Shown: piece by piece, positions 43,716 through 52,889 of the stretch
How the letters are laid out: every line of letters begins with the position of its first letter
Numbering within the stretch: the first letter of the stretch is position 1
NCBI RefSeq assembly: GCF_014280965.1
Contig: NZ_JACODZ010000001.1
Span: 124,001-188,000, forward strand
Origin: Echinicola salinicaeni
GTDB taxonomy: Bacteria; Bacteroidota; Bacteroidia; Cytophagales; Cyclobacteriaceae
Reading direction: 5' to 3'
DNA length: 64,000 nt
Made by a program: the position numbers and the translations under genes
Notes under the pieces: model-generated
What the model saw: the letters and a program-made list of their open reading frames with translations, nothing else
What the model was told of the DNA's origin: nothing
The model's database searches: none

Positions 43716-43766
43716 AGAGGGGACTGTGTGTCCCCTCTATTAACGACTAAATACGATACAAATGTA
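43716..43766 (-). promoter_or_regulatory. Promoter element and leader hairpin of rimP-nusA-infB
   Basis: Minus-strand TACATTTG at 43766-43759 matches the -7 element; the -33 side is unclear. About 14-20 bases later, AGAGGGGAC and GTCCCCTCT (43738-43716) form a GC-rich 9-bp stem with a 5-base loop, ending 21 bases before the rimP ATG. No T tract follows. Confidence 0.65.
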
Positions 43767-44071
43767 ATAAATTTTTTTTCAGAAAAAAAGGAAGATTTTC
43801 TAAGGAAAATTTTATTTGGCTGTTTATTATGGGCTTTAGCCAATCTAGCCTTAGGCTGAAACCGGTAGCGTTGAATAAAAGTTGTGCTTTTTAGAAGGTT
43901 TCCATGAGTGCTTTATTGGTTTGTTTTTTAGGTGGCCTGAAGAAAAAAAAGAGTTTTTTGTTGTCAATATTGTTTTATTCCCGCTTGAAAGAGGGGAAAT
44001 TGGATTTTAAAAGATAGTTTTGTGCCCATGGCAACTGTAGAGATTTCTAACGGTTTAATTAAATTTGTTTT
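43767..44071. other. Gap between rimP and cysS, with a -7 element for cysS
   Basis: An exact TAGTTTTG at 44015-44022 points to cysS, though the closest TTG is 27 bases upstream. A 21-codon frame near 43829 (it begins MGFSQSSLRLK) may be part of a dispersed repeat, not a gene. Nothing else is seen. Confidence 0.45.
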
Positions 44072-45565
44072 ATGATTTCAAAAGAACTTAAGATATATAA
44101 TACACTTTCCCGAAAAAAAGAACTTTTTGAACCTATAAAACCGCCATTTGTTGGGATGTATGTGTGTGGTCCTACGGTGTATGGGGATGCTCACCTTGGC
44201 CATTCTAGACCGGCAGTGACTTTCGATACCGTATACCGGTACTTGAATCATTTAGGTTATAAGGTTCGCTATGTTCGAAACATTACTGACGTAGGGCATT
44301 TGCAAGGTGATGCGGATGATGGAGAAGATAAAATTGCCAAAAAAGCAAAATTGGAGCAGTTGGAACCTATGGAAGTGGCACAGCATTACACAGATACTTA
44401 CCACAGGGATATGGATCTGTTGAATACCAACAAACCGAATATTGAACCGAGGGCAACAGGACATATTCCTGAGCAGATTAAATTGGTTCAGGATATTTTG
44501 GATGCTGGTTTGGCTTATGAAGTCAATGGTAGCGTTTATTTTGATGTAATAAAATACAATTCTGAAAAGCCGTATGGTAAACTTTCTGGAAGAGTGGTGG
44601 AAGAGTTGATGAGCGGAAGCAGGGAGTTGGATGGGCAAGATGAAAAACGAAACCCCATAGATTTTGCACTTTGGAAAAATGCATCTCCAGAGCATTTGAT
44701 GAAATGGGAGTCTCCTTGGGGAATGGGCTTTCCTGGTTGGCACCTGGAGTGTACGGCCATGAGCTCAAAATATCTAGGCAATCAATTTGATATTCATGGT
44801 GGTGGAATGGACTTGATGTTCCCACATCATGAATGTGAGATTGCCCAGGGAAATGCAGGTCATGGATCAGATCCGGCAAGGTATTGGATGCATAATAATA
44901 TGATCACCATCAATGGTCAGAAAATGGGTAAGTCGTTAGGGAATTTCATTACCCTTCAGGAACTTTTCTCGGGTAAGCATGAGCTGTTGGAACAGGCATA
45001 TAGTCCGATGACAATTAGATATTTTATCCTGACTGCACATTATAGGTCGACATTGGATTTCTCAAATGATGCTCTACAAGCTGCCCAAAAAGGTTATAAG
45101 AAAATCATCAATGGCTTGAGGATAGCTGGTAATTTGGCGTATCAAGCTGATGAGGGTATACCTTTGAATGAAAAGCAGATTGACCAAGTAAAGAAAAGCA
45201 TTGAAAGTGCCTATAGGGCAATGAATGATGATTTTAATACTGCCCAAGCAATTGGTCATTTATTTAACCTATTGAAAAAAATAAATAGCCTTTATACTGG
45301 GCAATTAAAAGCAGCCAGTTTAGGGGAGGAGGTTTTCAATGAGCTGATCAAAACTTTCACAGTTTTTGTGGTTGACATTTTAGGTTTGGTGGAAGAAAAA
45401 ACAGATAAACAACAAGCGCTTTTAGAGATACTCTTGAAAGTTTATCAGGAAGCCAAATTGGCCAAAAATTACGATAAGGTGGATGAGATCAGATCCTCTT
45501 TAAAGTCAATTGGTGTAGTAGTCAAGGATATGAAAGATAAAGTAGATTGGGCATATGAAGAATAA
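44072..45565 (+). CDS. cysS: Cysteinyl-tRNA synthetase
   Basis: Charges tRNA-Cys with cysteine. The 497 residues hold the class I HIGH-type motif HLGHSRP near 42, zinc-ligand Cys in YVCGPTVYG near 31, the ERV-like PHHECEIAQ segment near 251-259, and KMSKS-type KMGKSLGN near 287-294. Length and order are standard. It is followed by an overlapping M28 gene (11 bases), so both are on one transcript. No T-box leader is visible. Confidence 0.97.
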   Translation: MISKELKIYNTLSRKKELFEPIKPPFVGMYVCGPTVYGDAHLGHSRPAVTFDTVYRYLNHLGYKVRYVRNITDVGHLQGDADDGEDKIAKKAKLEQLEPMEVAQHYTDTYHRDMDLLNTNKPNIEPRATGHIPEQIKLVQDILDAGLAYEVNGSVYFDVIKYNSEKPYGKLSGRVVEELMSGSRELDGQDEKRNPIDFALWKNASPEHLMKWESPWGMGFPGWHLECTAMSSKYLGNQFDIHGGGMDLMFPHHECEIAQGNAGHGSDPARYWMHNNMITINGQKMGKSLGNFITLQELFSGKHELLEQAYSPMTIRYFILTAHYRSTLDFSNDALQAAQKGYKKIINGLRIAGNLAYQADEGIPLNEKQIDQVKKSIESAYRAMNDDFNTAQAIGHLFNLLKKINSLYTGQLKAASLGEEVFNELIKTFTVFVVDILGLVEEKTDKQQALLEILLKVYQEAKLAKNYDKVDEIRSSLKSIGVVVKDMKDKVDWAYEE

Positions 45566-46544
45566 TTGGATTTGGGGCTTATTATTGATATTGATCCTTC
45601 AGTCCTGTGGAGATGGAAAAGTAGAGAAAGTCAATGAATCTCCAGCAGAGAGTGTAGCGGCTAAGGCTGTACCAAAATTTAATGCAGATTCAGCCTTTCA
45701 ATATATTAAAAAGCAAGTGGATTTTGGGCCTAGGGTGCCCAATACAGAGGAGCATAAAAAGGCTGGGGCATGGTTGCAACAGAAGATGGCATCTTTTGGC
45801 TTGGAAGTGAGTGCCCAGGAATTCATAGCAGAGGCTTATGACGGCAAAAAATTAGAACTGAATAATATAATTGCTTCCTACAGACCTGAAGCCAAAAAAA
45901 GGATTTTATTGGCAGCCCACTGGGATACTCGACGGGTGGCGGATAAGGATACCGAGCGAATTAATGAACCTATTGATGGTGCCAATGATGGAGGCAGTGG
46001 AGTAGGGGTCTTATTAGAGATTGCACGAGTAATTTCTACCGATAGCCTTAAGCCTGAAGTAGGAATAGATTTTATCTTTTTTGACGGGGAGGATGATGGT
46101 AAACCAGAGTCCAGCAAGGGTGGCACGGATGATGCAAAATGGTGGTGCCTTGGATCTCAGTATTGGGCAAAAAATCCTCATGAGAGAGGCTATTCTGCGT
46201 ATTATGGAATATTGTTGGATATGGTGGGAGCCAAAGGAGCTCGTTTTTATAAAGAAGGTGTTTCTTTACAATATGCAAAAGGAATCTTGGATAAGGTCTG
46301 GTCAAATGCCCATCAAATAGGTCACAGTGATTTTTTCCAGATGCGGGGCTCCCATGCGATCACCGATGATCATATTCCAGTAAATGAGGTGGCCAGGATT
46401 CCGATGATTGATATCATTGATTATTCACCTGATTTTGGTTTTGGTAGGTATCATCATAAGCATTCTGACAATATGGATGTGATTGACAAGCGGACTTTAA
46501 AGGCAGTGGGCGAAACGGTATTATTTACGCTTTATCAAGAGTAG
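45555..46544 (+). CDS. M28-family glutaminyl-cyclase-like lipoprotein
   Basis: A 329-residue exported metalloenzyme. The lipobox ILQSC puts lipid on Cys18. The catalytic core has [13 protein letters not shown] near 115-127, [17 protein letters not shown] near 137-153 and FFDGEDDG near 174-181, the pattern of glutaminyl-peptide cyclotransferases in the M28 clan. The residues HIPVNEV near 275 supply the last zinc ligand area. Function may be N-terminal pyroglutamate formation or aminopeptidase activity. It overlaps cysS by 11 bases, which couples their translation. Biological reason for that coupling is not clear. Confidence 0.82.
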   Translation: MKNNWIWGLLLILILQSCGDGKVEKVNESPAESVAAKAVPKFNADSAFQYIKKQVDFGPRVPNTEEHKKAGAWLQQKMASFGLEVSAQEFIAEAYDGKKLELNNIIASYRPEAKKRILLAAHWDTRRVADKDTERINEPIDGANDGGSGVGVLLEIARVISTDSLKPEVGIDFIFFDGEDDGKPESSKGGTDDAKWWCLGSQYWAKNPHERGYSAYYGILLDMVGAKGARFYKEGVSLQYAKGILDKVWSNAHQIGHSDFFQMRGSHAITDDHIPVNEVARIPMIDIIDYSPDFGFGRYHHKHSDNMDVIDKRTLKAVGETVLFTLYQE

Positions 46545-46622
46545 ATAGTTTCACTGGGAACAAAAGCATAGGTCTTGTCTAACAAAAAATGTATATTCAT
46601 TTTTTGACTAAGAAATTAAATC

Positions 46623-47639
46623 ATGAAAAAGGGACAAGTTACCATAAGGGATATAGCTATTAAGCTTAAAATCAGTGTTTCTACGGTTTCTCGGGCACTT
46701 CGCAATTCACCTGAAATAAAACTGGAGACTAGGCAGAAGGTCATGGCTATGGCCGAGGAACTAAACTATACGCCTAATGTGGTAGCCCAAAGCCTTAGGG
46801 TAAATCGGACAAAAACCCTGGGGATTGTTGTGCCACAATTAGCTTCCCATTTTTTTGCCTCCAATATCAGTGGTATTCAGGATACTGCTTATAGAAGGGG
46901 CTATAATGTGATGATATGCCAGTCCAATGAAAACTTCGAGCAGGAAAAGTCTGATATTAGGACTTTGATTTCTACTAGAGTGGACGGCTTATTGATATCA
47001 CTTTCCAGAGAAACTGAAAGCTATGAGCATCTTCAAAATCTAATCGAGAGGGAGATTCCCTTTGTACTTTTTGATAGGATTACAGAAGGGTTTCCTGTGT
47101 CAACGGTTACCGTGGATGATACACTAGGAGCTTATAAAGTTACTAAACATTTATTGGAGCAGGGCTGTAAGCGCATTGCCTTTATTTCTGGCCCTGAAGG
47201 GATGTACATTTGTAAAAAGCGGATAGCAGGATATGAGCAGGCCTTAAATGAGAGTGGTGTCAATATAGATGGGAATTTGATTGTTTACAGTGACCTGACA
47301 GAGGAGTCCAATAAAAGGCTAACCAATCAATTATTGGGTTTGGAGGAAAAACCAGATGCAATTTTTGCCATCAATGATCCAGTAGCGATAGATGTAATGA
47401 AGTTTTTAAAATCCAAAGGGATGAAAATTCCTGAAGATATCGCATTGGTGGGCTTTACCAATATGCCAGTTTCTGACGCCCTAGAACCTTCGCTAAGTAC
47501 AGTTGATCAGCCTGCCTATGAAATGGGAAGATTAGCGGCAAATAACTTATTGGACCAACTTTTGGATCCAGAATCATTTGAACCACAAAATCTAGTTTTG
47601 GATACAGAATTGGTCATTAGGAATTCATCCAAAAAGTAA
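46623..47639 (+). CDS. LacI-family transcriptional regulator
   Basis: A 338-residue DNA-binding regulator. The helix-turn-helix and hinge helix fill residues 1-60 (TIRDIAIKLKISVSTVSRALR, NVVAQSLR). Residues 60-335 form a periplasmic-binding-protein type sensor domain (IVVPQLASHFFASNISGIQ). It is immediately upstream of galM-galK-galT, 145 bases away and on the same strand, so it most likely controls them, probably by galactose or a relative. AACGTT sites in the gap are good operator candidates. No such site is visible before the gene itself, so autoregulation is not supported. Repressor versus activator role is inferred. Confidence 0.92.
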   Translation: MKKGQVTIRDIAIKLKISVSTVSRALRNSPEIKLETRQKVMAMAEELNYTPNVVAQSLRVNRTKTLGIVVPQLASHFFASNISGIQDTAYRRGYNVMICQSNENFEQEKSDIRTLISTRVDGLLISLSRETESYEHLQNLIEREIPFVLFDRITEGFPVSTVTVDDTLGAYKVTKHLLEQGCKRIAFISGPEGMYICKKRIAGYEQALNESGVNIDGNLIVYSDLTEESNKRLTNQLLGLEEKPDAIFAINDPVAIDVMKFLKSKGMKIPEDIALVGFTNMPVSDALEPSLSTVDQPAYEMGRLAANNLLDQLLDPESFEPQNLVLDTELVIRNSSKK

Positions 47640-47650
47640 AAATGTTCTGA

Positions 47651-47776
47651 GAACGTTTTCGGGAACGTTTTCTTGCAAAATATCCTTTCCAAAGCCTGAA
47701 TAACATTTTTTTATCCATTAATTTGGGGTGAAAATTCCAATTAATGTCAAACCAAACCCAGGATAACGTTCTATCC
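47651..47776 (+). promoter_or_regulatory. Candidate LacI-type operators of the galactose operon
   Basis: GAACGTTTTC occurs twice, at 47651-47660 and 47663-47672, cores 12 bases apart. A third AACGTT core at 47765-47770 sits inside GGATA-ACGTTC-TATCC (47761-47776), a palindromic frame 9 bases before galM. AACGTT is itself palindromic with a central CG, as expected of this regulator family. Confidence 0.6.
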
Positions 47777-47784
47777 AACTCCTT

Positions 47785-48843
47785 ATGAATTCAGTTAAAA
47801 TAGAAAAGACCCTATTCGGTCAAACTTCCAATGGCGAGGAGGTCTCGTTATTTACCCTCAGTAATGATAATGGTATGAAAGCGAGTATCACCGATTACGG
47901 TGTAACGCTTACGCATCTAATTGTTCCAGACCGTGATGGTAAGGGAACAGATGTGGTTTTGGGCTTTGATAGTATTGAAGAATACGAAGGAGAGGCCTAT
48001 ATGAAGGCGTATTCATACATGGGGGCAACTGTTGGAAGAGTTTGTAATAGGATCGATGGGGGGAAGTTTGCGTTGGAAGGAAAGACCTATCAATTGGATA
48101 ATGCGAAAGGAGGGCATCACCTTCATGGTGGAAAGATAGGATTCGATAAGAAAATTTGGGATGCCGAAGAAGTTTCTTCTGGTGTAAAATTTTCATATCT
48201 AAGTCCCGATGGGGAGGAAAACTATCCGGGCAATTTAAAGGTGGAAGTGATTTTTACCTTGAGTGATGATAATCAACTCTTAATCAGCTATGCTGCTGAG
48301 ACAGATAAAACTACTGTGATTAACCTTACTAACCACAGTTATTTCAATTTGTCAGGGGACTTTTCAAAGACCGTCTTGGAGCATGATCTAAAAGTAAATG
48401 CACCCTTTTATGTATCGGTTAAGGAAGGTAGCATCCCAACTGGGGAGATTTTATCAGTAAAGGATACGCCATTTGATTTTACCGAATCAAAAAAGGTAAA
48501 GGAGGGAGTATTCTCAGATCATCCGCAAACGCTTATTGGAAATGGTCTAGATCAGACAGTGGTTTTTGATAAATCGCAACCAAATTTGGTGCTGTCTGAA
48601 GCAGGTACTGGAATTCAATTGGAGCTGGAAAGCTCAGAGCCGGGGATTCAGTTGTATTCAGCTAATTACTTTGATGGCACAGTAAAAGGAAAAGGGGCGG
48701 TTTATCCAAAACATGGTGGAATTGCTTTGGAAACCCAGCATTTTCCTGATTCTCCAAATCAGGCACATTTCCCAAGTGTGAAATTACAGCCTGGAGAGAA
48801 ATTTTCCAGTTATACCTCCCTAAAGTTTTCAGTATTAAAATAA
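47785..48843 (+). CDS. galM: Aldose 1-epimerase (galactose mutarotase)
   Basis: Converts beta-D-galactose to the alpha anomer used by galactokinase. The 352 residues match the Leloir-pathway mutarotase: GATVGRVCNRI near 75-85, catalytic His in HHLHGGKIGF near 111-120 and the HSYFNLSG block with the second catalytic His near 182-189. Glu in GIALETQHFPDSPN near 312-325 is the general base. It is the first gene of the galM-galK-galT operon, 20 bases before galK. The ATG at 47785 follows the operator. No galE or galactose transporter is nearby. Confidence 0.95.
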   Translation: MNSVKIEKTLFGQTSNGEEVSLFTLSNDNGMKASITDYGVTLTHLIVPDRDGKGTDVVLGFDSIEEYEGEAYMKAYSYMGATVGRVCNRIDGGKFALEGKTYQLDNAKGGHHLHGGKIGFDKKIWDAEEVSSGVKFSYLSPDGEENYPGNLKVEVIFTLSDDNQLLISYAAETDKTTVINLTNHSYFNLSGDFSKTVLEHDLKVNAPFYVSVKEGSIPTGEILSVKDTPFDFTESKKVKEGVFSDHPQTLIGNGLDQTVVFDKSQPNLVLSEAGTGIQLELESSEPGIQLYSANYFDGTVKGKGAVYPKHGGIALETQHFPDSPNQAHFPSVKLQPGEKFSSYTSLKFSVLK

Positions 48844-48863
48844 TCAATTAAGGATATTAATTT

Positions 48864-50033
48864 ATGAACCCTAAAATCATTACGTCAAAGTTCACTGAAC
48901 TTTTTGACAAGGAAGCTATTGTTGTAAAATCTCCAGGAAGGATCAACCTCATTGGAGAGCACACCGATTATAATGAGGGATTCGTTTTACCAGCGGCTAT
49001 TGACAAGGAGATTGTCATTGCAGTGGCAAAGAATGATTCCAGAGAATGCCATTTGTTTTCTTACGATTTTCAAGAATCACTGAGTTTTGATTTGGACGAT
49101 TTTGAGAGAATGGAAAGTGGATGGGGCAATTATGTAATGGGCGTTGCCGCCCAATTGCAGCAGGCAGGATATGAGTTGGAAGGCTTTGATTTAGTCTTTG
49201 GTGGTGATGTACCAGTTGGTGCTGGCTTGTCCTCTTCTGCGGCAGTGGAGAATGGTGTCTGTCTGGCCCTTTCAGAACTTTTTGGATTGAATTTGGAGAG
49301 GCTGGATATGTTGAAATATGCCCAAAAGGCTGAACATGAATTTGCAGGTGTTCAGTGTGGGATCATGGATCAGTTTGCCTCTATGATGGGCAAGGACAAT
49401 CATGCTATCAGGTTGGATTGTAGGTCTTTGGAGTACAGTTATTTTCCAATCGATTTAGGTAATTATCAAATTATCCTTTGCGATACTCAGGTAAAGCATT
49501 CTCTTGCCGATACGGCATATAATGACCGAAGAAGAGAATGTCAAGAAGGTGTGGAAGCTGTTCAAAAGTACTATTCGGAAGTGAAAAGTCTGAGAGATAT
49601 TACTTTGGAAATGCTTGGGGAAGCTAAGTCAGAGATGACCGAGGTGGTCTACACCAGAAGCAAGTTTGTAATTGAGGAAAATGAGCGTTTGCTTAAGGGC
49701 TGTGAACTTTTGGAAAAAGGAGATATCAAGGGCTTTGGTCAGCAAATGTATGGATCCCATGATGGGCTTTCCAATATGTATGAGGTGAGCTGTAAAGAGT
49801 TAGATTTTCTGGCTGACTTCTCTAAGTCCAGTGATAGTGTTGCAGGCGCACGAATGATGGGAGGCGGTTTTGGAGGATGTACCATTAATCTGGTGGAAAA
49901 ATCTGAGAAGGAAGCTTTTGAAAAAGCTATTTCAGCTGCGTATAAAGATGCCTTTGGTAGGGATTTGAAAATCTACGAAGTGGATGTCACAGATGGAACC
50001 AGAGTAGTTGAAGGAGAAATGAGTATTCAGTAA
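48864..50033 (+). CDS. galK: Galactokinase
   Basis: Phosphorylates alpha-galactose at C1 with ATP. The 389 residues carry the galactokinase signature GRINLIGEHTDYNEG near 25-39, the GHMP ATP loop PVGAGLSSSAA near 117-127 and a C-terminal GGGFGGC loop near 332-338. This GHMP member is specific through Asp and Glu residues near the sugar pocket, not checked here. It is second in the operon; the gap to galT is 91 bases, longer than the gap to galM. Complete. Confidence 0.96.
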   Translation: MNPKIITSKFTELFDKEAIVVKSPGRINLIGEHTDYNEGFVLPAAIDKEIVIAVAKNDSRECHLFSYDFQESLSFDLDDFERMESGWGNYVMGVAAQLQQAGYELEGFDLVFGGDVPVGAGLSSSAAVENGVCLALSELFGLNLERLDMLKYAQKAEHEFAGVQCGIMDQFASMMGKDNHAIRLDCRSLEYSYFPIDLGNYQIILCDTQVKHSLADTAYNDRRRECQEGVEAVQKYYSEVKSLRDITLEMLGEAKSEMTEVVYTRSKFVIEENERLLKGCELLEKGDIKGFGQQMYGSHDGLSNMYEVSCKELDFLADFSKSSDSVAGARMMGGGFGGCTINLVEKSEKEAFEKAISAAYKDAFGRDLKIYEVDVTDGTRVVEGEMSIQ

Positions 50034-50124
50034 CTAGTCTTGAATATCAAGCATTATGTTACTATTGTCTTGTATCTAATATCTAAAGTGAAACTATCAA
50101 ACCTATTAATACCTAAAGTAAATT

Positions 50125-51171
50125 ATGTCTGATTTTAATTTTGAAGACCACAGCCATAGAAGATATAACCCTTTTACTGGAGATTGGTTGCAAGTGTCTC
50201 CTCACCGTGGAAAGCGGCCTTGGCAGGGGCAGGAAGAGAAAACAGCAGAAGATCAGAAGTTAAGCTATGATGAGAGCTGTTACCTTTGTCCTACCAATAC
50301 CCGGGTGAATGGCGAACAAAACCCCGACTATAAAGGTAGCTTTGTTTTTCAAAATGACTTTGGAGCTTTAACCGCTGATATCCCTGAAGGGGAAATGTCC
50401 GAAGGGGAGTTCTTTAAAGCGAAGAGCGAAAAAGGCATTTGTAAAGTGATCTGTTTTTCTCCTCGTCATGATTTGACTATTCCTGAATTGGATGTGGATG
50501 CCATTACAAAGGTGGTGGAGCTGTGGAAAAAGGAATATGAGGAGCTAGGCAAGAAGGATTTCATTAATTACGTTCAGATTTTTGAAAACAAAGGATCTGT
50601 GATGGGTTGTTCTAACCCACATCCCCATGGCCAGATTTGGGCCCAGGAATCAGTTCCCGTTGAACCATCCAAAAAGCAGCAGAAGTTTTCTGAGTATTTT
50701 GGGAAATATGGAAGCAGCATGGTGGTGGATTATATTCAGGAGGAGCTAAAAAAAGATGAACGTATTCTTTTTGAAAATGAATATTTTGTTGGTTTGGTGC
50801 CATTCTGGGCGGTATGGCCTTTTGAGGCTATGATTGCTCCAAAGTCGCATATTGCTTCATTGGCAGAGATGAACGATGATCAAAGAGAAGCTTTGGCAGA
50901 CGCTTACAGGCAATTGACCATTATGTACGATAATGTATTTAAGGTTTCGTTCCCTTATTCTGCAGGTATTCATCAAGCACCAACAGATGGTAAGGAACAT
51001 CCGGAATGGGATCTTCATATGGTATTCTATCCGCCACTATTGAGATCAGCAACGGTAAAGAAATTTATGGTAGGCTATGAAATGTTGGCCAATCCTCAAA
51101 GGGATATTACGGCTGAATCAGCAGTGAAAATCTTGAAAAGCCAGCCTAAGGAGCATTATAAATTAAGCTAA
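50125..51171 (+). CDS. galT: Galactose-1-phosphate uridylyltransferase
   Basis: Exchanges UMP between UDP-glucose and galactose-1-phosphate. The 348 residues show the zinc pair Cys52/Cys55 (CYLC), the HPH motif at 166-168 in SNPHPHGQIW with His168 as the UMP-accepting nucleophile, and the later HMVFYPPLLRSA. Length matches GalT class I. The 91 bases between galK and galT (50034-50124) show no promoter I can support. It ends at the bidirectional terminator at 51194. With galM and galK it forms a partial Leloir pathway; galE lies elsewhere. Confidence 0.96.
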   Translation: MSDFNFEDHSHRRYNPFTGDWLQVSPHRGKRPWQGQEEKTAEDQKLSYDESCYLCPTNTRVNGEQNPDYKGSFVFQNDFGALTADIPEGEMSEGEFFKAKSEKGICKVICFSPRHDLTIPELDVDAITKVVELWKKEYEELGKKDFINYVQIFENKGSVMGCSNPHPHGQIWAQESVPVEPSKKQQKFSEYFGKYGSSMVVDYIQEELKKDERILFENEYFVGLVPFWAVWPFEAMIAPKSHIASLAEMNDDQREALADAYRQLTIMYDNVFKVSFPYSAGIHQAPTDGKEHPEWDLHMVFYPPLLRSATVKKFMVGYEMLANPQRDITAESAVKILKSQPKEHYKLS

Positions 51172-51193
51172 TATTAAATCCATTGAACTAATC

Positions 51194-51225
51194 AAAAAAT
51201 CCCCTGACATTTCAGGGGATTTTTT
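51194..51225. terminator. Bidirectional terminator between galT and rhomboid
   Basis: AAAAAATCCCCTGA and TCAGGGGATTTTTT form a perfect 14-bp stem around CATT; A and T runs serve both strands. Confidence 0.92.
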
Positions 51226-51230
51226 GCTAT

Positions 51231-51860
51231 TTAAAATAATCTGTAATTTTTAACTTGATCCAGAAAGTGTACTGCACTGCTGGGTGAAAGTATGAGGATA
51301 AAGGCAATGCCAAATAAAGCCCCATAGAGGTGAGCGTCATGGTTGATGCTGTCATTATCCTGTTTACTTTTGATATAAGAATAAGCTAAAAACAGCCCTC
51401 CTAAAATAAAACCTGGCAAGCAAAGGATGCCGAAAATACAAATGTCCGCCATAGGTACGAGTACTATACTGGCAAATACAGCTGCTGCAGTCCCGCCAGA
51501 AGCTCCCAAAGCCTGATAATGTGGGTTGTTTTTGTGCTTCAAATAGGTCGGGACATCCGCTATGGCAATGGCTGCCAAGTAGAATAGCACAAAGATCATG
51601 ACACCTGTCATAAGGCCGAATCTATATGTCAGGTATTGCTCCACCAGACCACCAAAATAAAAGAAGGTGATCATATTGAATAAGAGATGAATCCCATCTT
51701 TATGGATAAATCCTGAAAGTAAGAACCTATCATATTGTCCCATTTGATTGATTAGGTATGGATTAAACATGCTCCTGTTAAGGAAAGCAGGTTTTTTCCA
51801 AGCATAATAAGAAACCAATACGGTAATAATGATGATGAATAGGGTGGCTGACAATTCCAT
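51231..51860 (-). CDS. Rhomboid-family intramembrane serine protease
   Basis: A 209-residue membrane protein with six helices. The catalytic Ser121 is in GASGG at 119-123 and the His partner is His177 in HDAHLYGALFG. HLLFNM at 58-63 is the conserved HxxxN region on helix 2. Both dyad residues are present, so it should be active on single-pass membrane substrates. It is the last gene of rnr, polyprenyl synthase and rhomboid, 36 bases after the polyprenyl gene. Substrate unknown. Confidence 0.9.
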   Translation of the reverse strand: MELSATLFIIIITVLVSYYAWKKPAFLNRSMFNPYLINQMGQYDRFLLSGFIHKDGIHLLFNMITFFYFGGLVEQYLTYRFGLMTGVMIFVLFYLAAIAIADVPTYLKHKNNPHYQALGASGGTAAAVFASIVLVPMADICIFGILCLPGFILGGLFLAYSYIKSKQDNDSINHDAHLYGALFGIAFILILSPSSAVHFLDQVKNYRLF

Positions 51861-51896
51861 TATAATATGATTATTGACTAAAAATAGGGCCGGGAT

Positions 51897-52889
51897 TTAT
51901 TGTTCCCGATCTATAAGGTTTTGGGTGAGGACTTTTAAGGCGGTCAACATCTCCTTATTTGAAATATTAAGGTCATTTAATTGGGCAAAGCCCAAGTCAA
52001 AGTAAGCAGTCATTTTATTTTCAGCGATATCCTTTATGCCCAGTTTGTCATATAAGGCCCTTACCTCTTTTACTTTTTCTTCTTTGTCAAAATTTGTTTT
52101 TGAGAGCCAATCTTCCAATTGTTTTTTGTCTTCTCCGTTGGCTAATTCTTTGGCTTTAATTAATAGGAAGGTTTTTTTGTTGGCAATGATATCTCCGCCT
52201 ACTTGCTTGCCAAATTTATCCTGGTCTGCATATACATCCAGCAAATCATCTTTAAGTTGAAAGCCAATGCCGATATTTACTCCAAAATCATAGAGGTATT
52301 GGCTATCTTTTTTGGATGCTCCGGCCAGTATGGCACCAAACTGCAAGGCAAAACCTAGGAGTACCGCTGTTTTTTGACGGATCATTTCAAGGTACTCTGC
52401 TTCAGTTACTTCATCCAAAGACTCAAAATTCATGTCTCTTTGCTGGCCTTCACAAACTTCTCTGGCAGTTTTGTTGAATAAGCTCAGGCAGTCTCCCAGT
52501 TTATCAGCAGGTACTTCCGCTAATATTTCATAGGCTTTTACCAACATGACATCTCCGGAAAGAATGGCTGTATTGGTGTCCCATTTTTCATGGACAGTAG
52601 TCTGCCCCCTCCTTAGGGGAGCTTCATCCATGATATCGTCATGCATTAGTGTGAAGTTATGAAAGACTTCCACTGCCATGGCGGGAGTTAAGGCGTTTTC
52701 ATAATCTTTTTTATAGAGGGAATAGGCAAGTAACGTCAATAAAGGTCTGATACGTTTTCCCCCGAGGCTCATAATATAAGTTATGGGCTCATATAGCTCT
52801 TTGGGGGAGTCTCCGTACGAAAAATCTTGTAAGTGTTTTTCCAGTTTTACCAGTAACTCTTTAGTCAAATTGGTTTTAATCGTTGTCAT
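51897..52889 (-). CDS. Polyprenyl diphosphate synthase (farnesyl/geranylgeranyl type)
   Basis: Builds trans-isoprenoid chains from isopentenyl diphosphate. The first aspartate-rich motif DDIMD is at about 84-88 and the second is DDLLD in GFQLKDDLLDVYAD. GGKRIRPLL near 43 binds substrate. Residues before the first motif (FHNFTLMH) decide chain length, and Phe/Leu bulk suggests C15-C20, but I cannot be certain. I chose ATG at 52889 over TTG at 52895; it overlaps the rnr stop by 14 bases. The 330-residue length is typical. Confidence 0.92.
   Translation of the reverse strand: MTTIKTNLTKELLVKLEKHLQDFSYGDSPKELYEPITYIMSLGGKRIRPLLTLLAYSLYKKDYENALTPAMAVEVFHNFTLMHDDIMDEAPLRRGQTTVHEKWDTNTAILSGDVMLVKAYEILAEVPADKLGDCLSLFNKTAREVCEGQQRDMNFESLDEVTEAEYLEMIRQKTAVLLGFALQFGAILAGASKKDSQYLYDFGVNIGIGFQLKDDLLDVYADQDKFGKQVGGDIIANKKTFLLIKAKELANGEDKKQLEDWLSKTNFDKEEKVKEVRALYDKLGIKDIAENKMTAYFDLGFAQLNDLNISNKEMLTALKVLTQNLIDREQ

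Noticed and set aside
43829-43894. A 21-codon frame beginning MGFSQSSLRLK
   Set aside because: It looks like part of a dispersed repeat, not a gene; no signals surround it.
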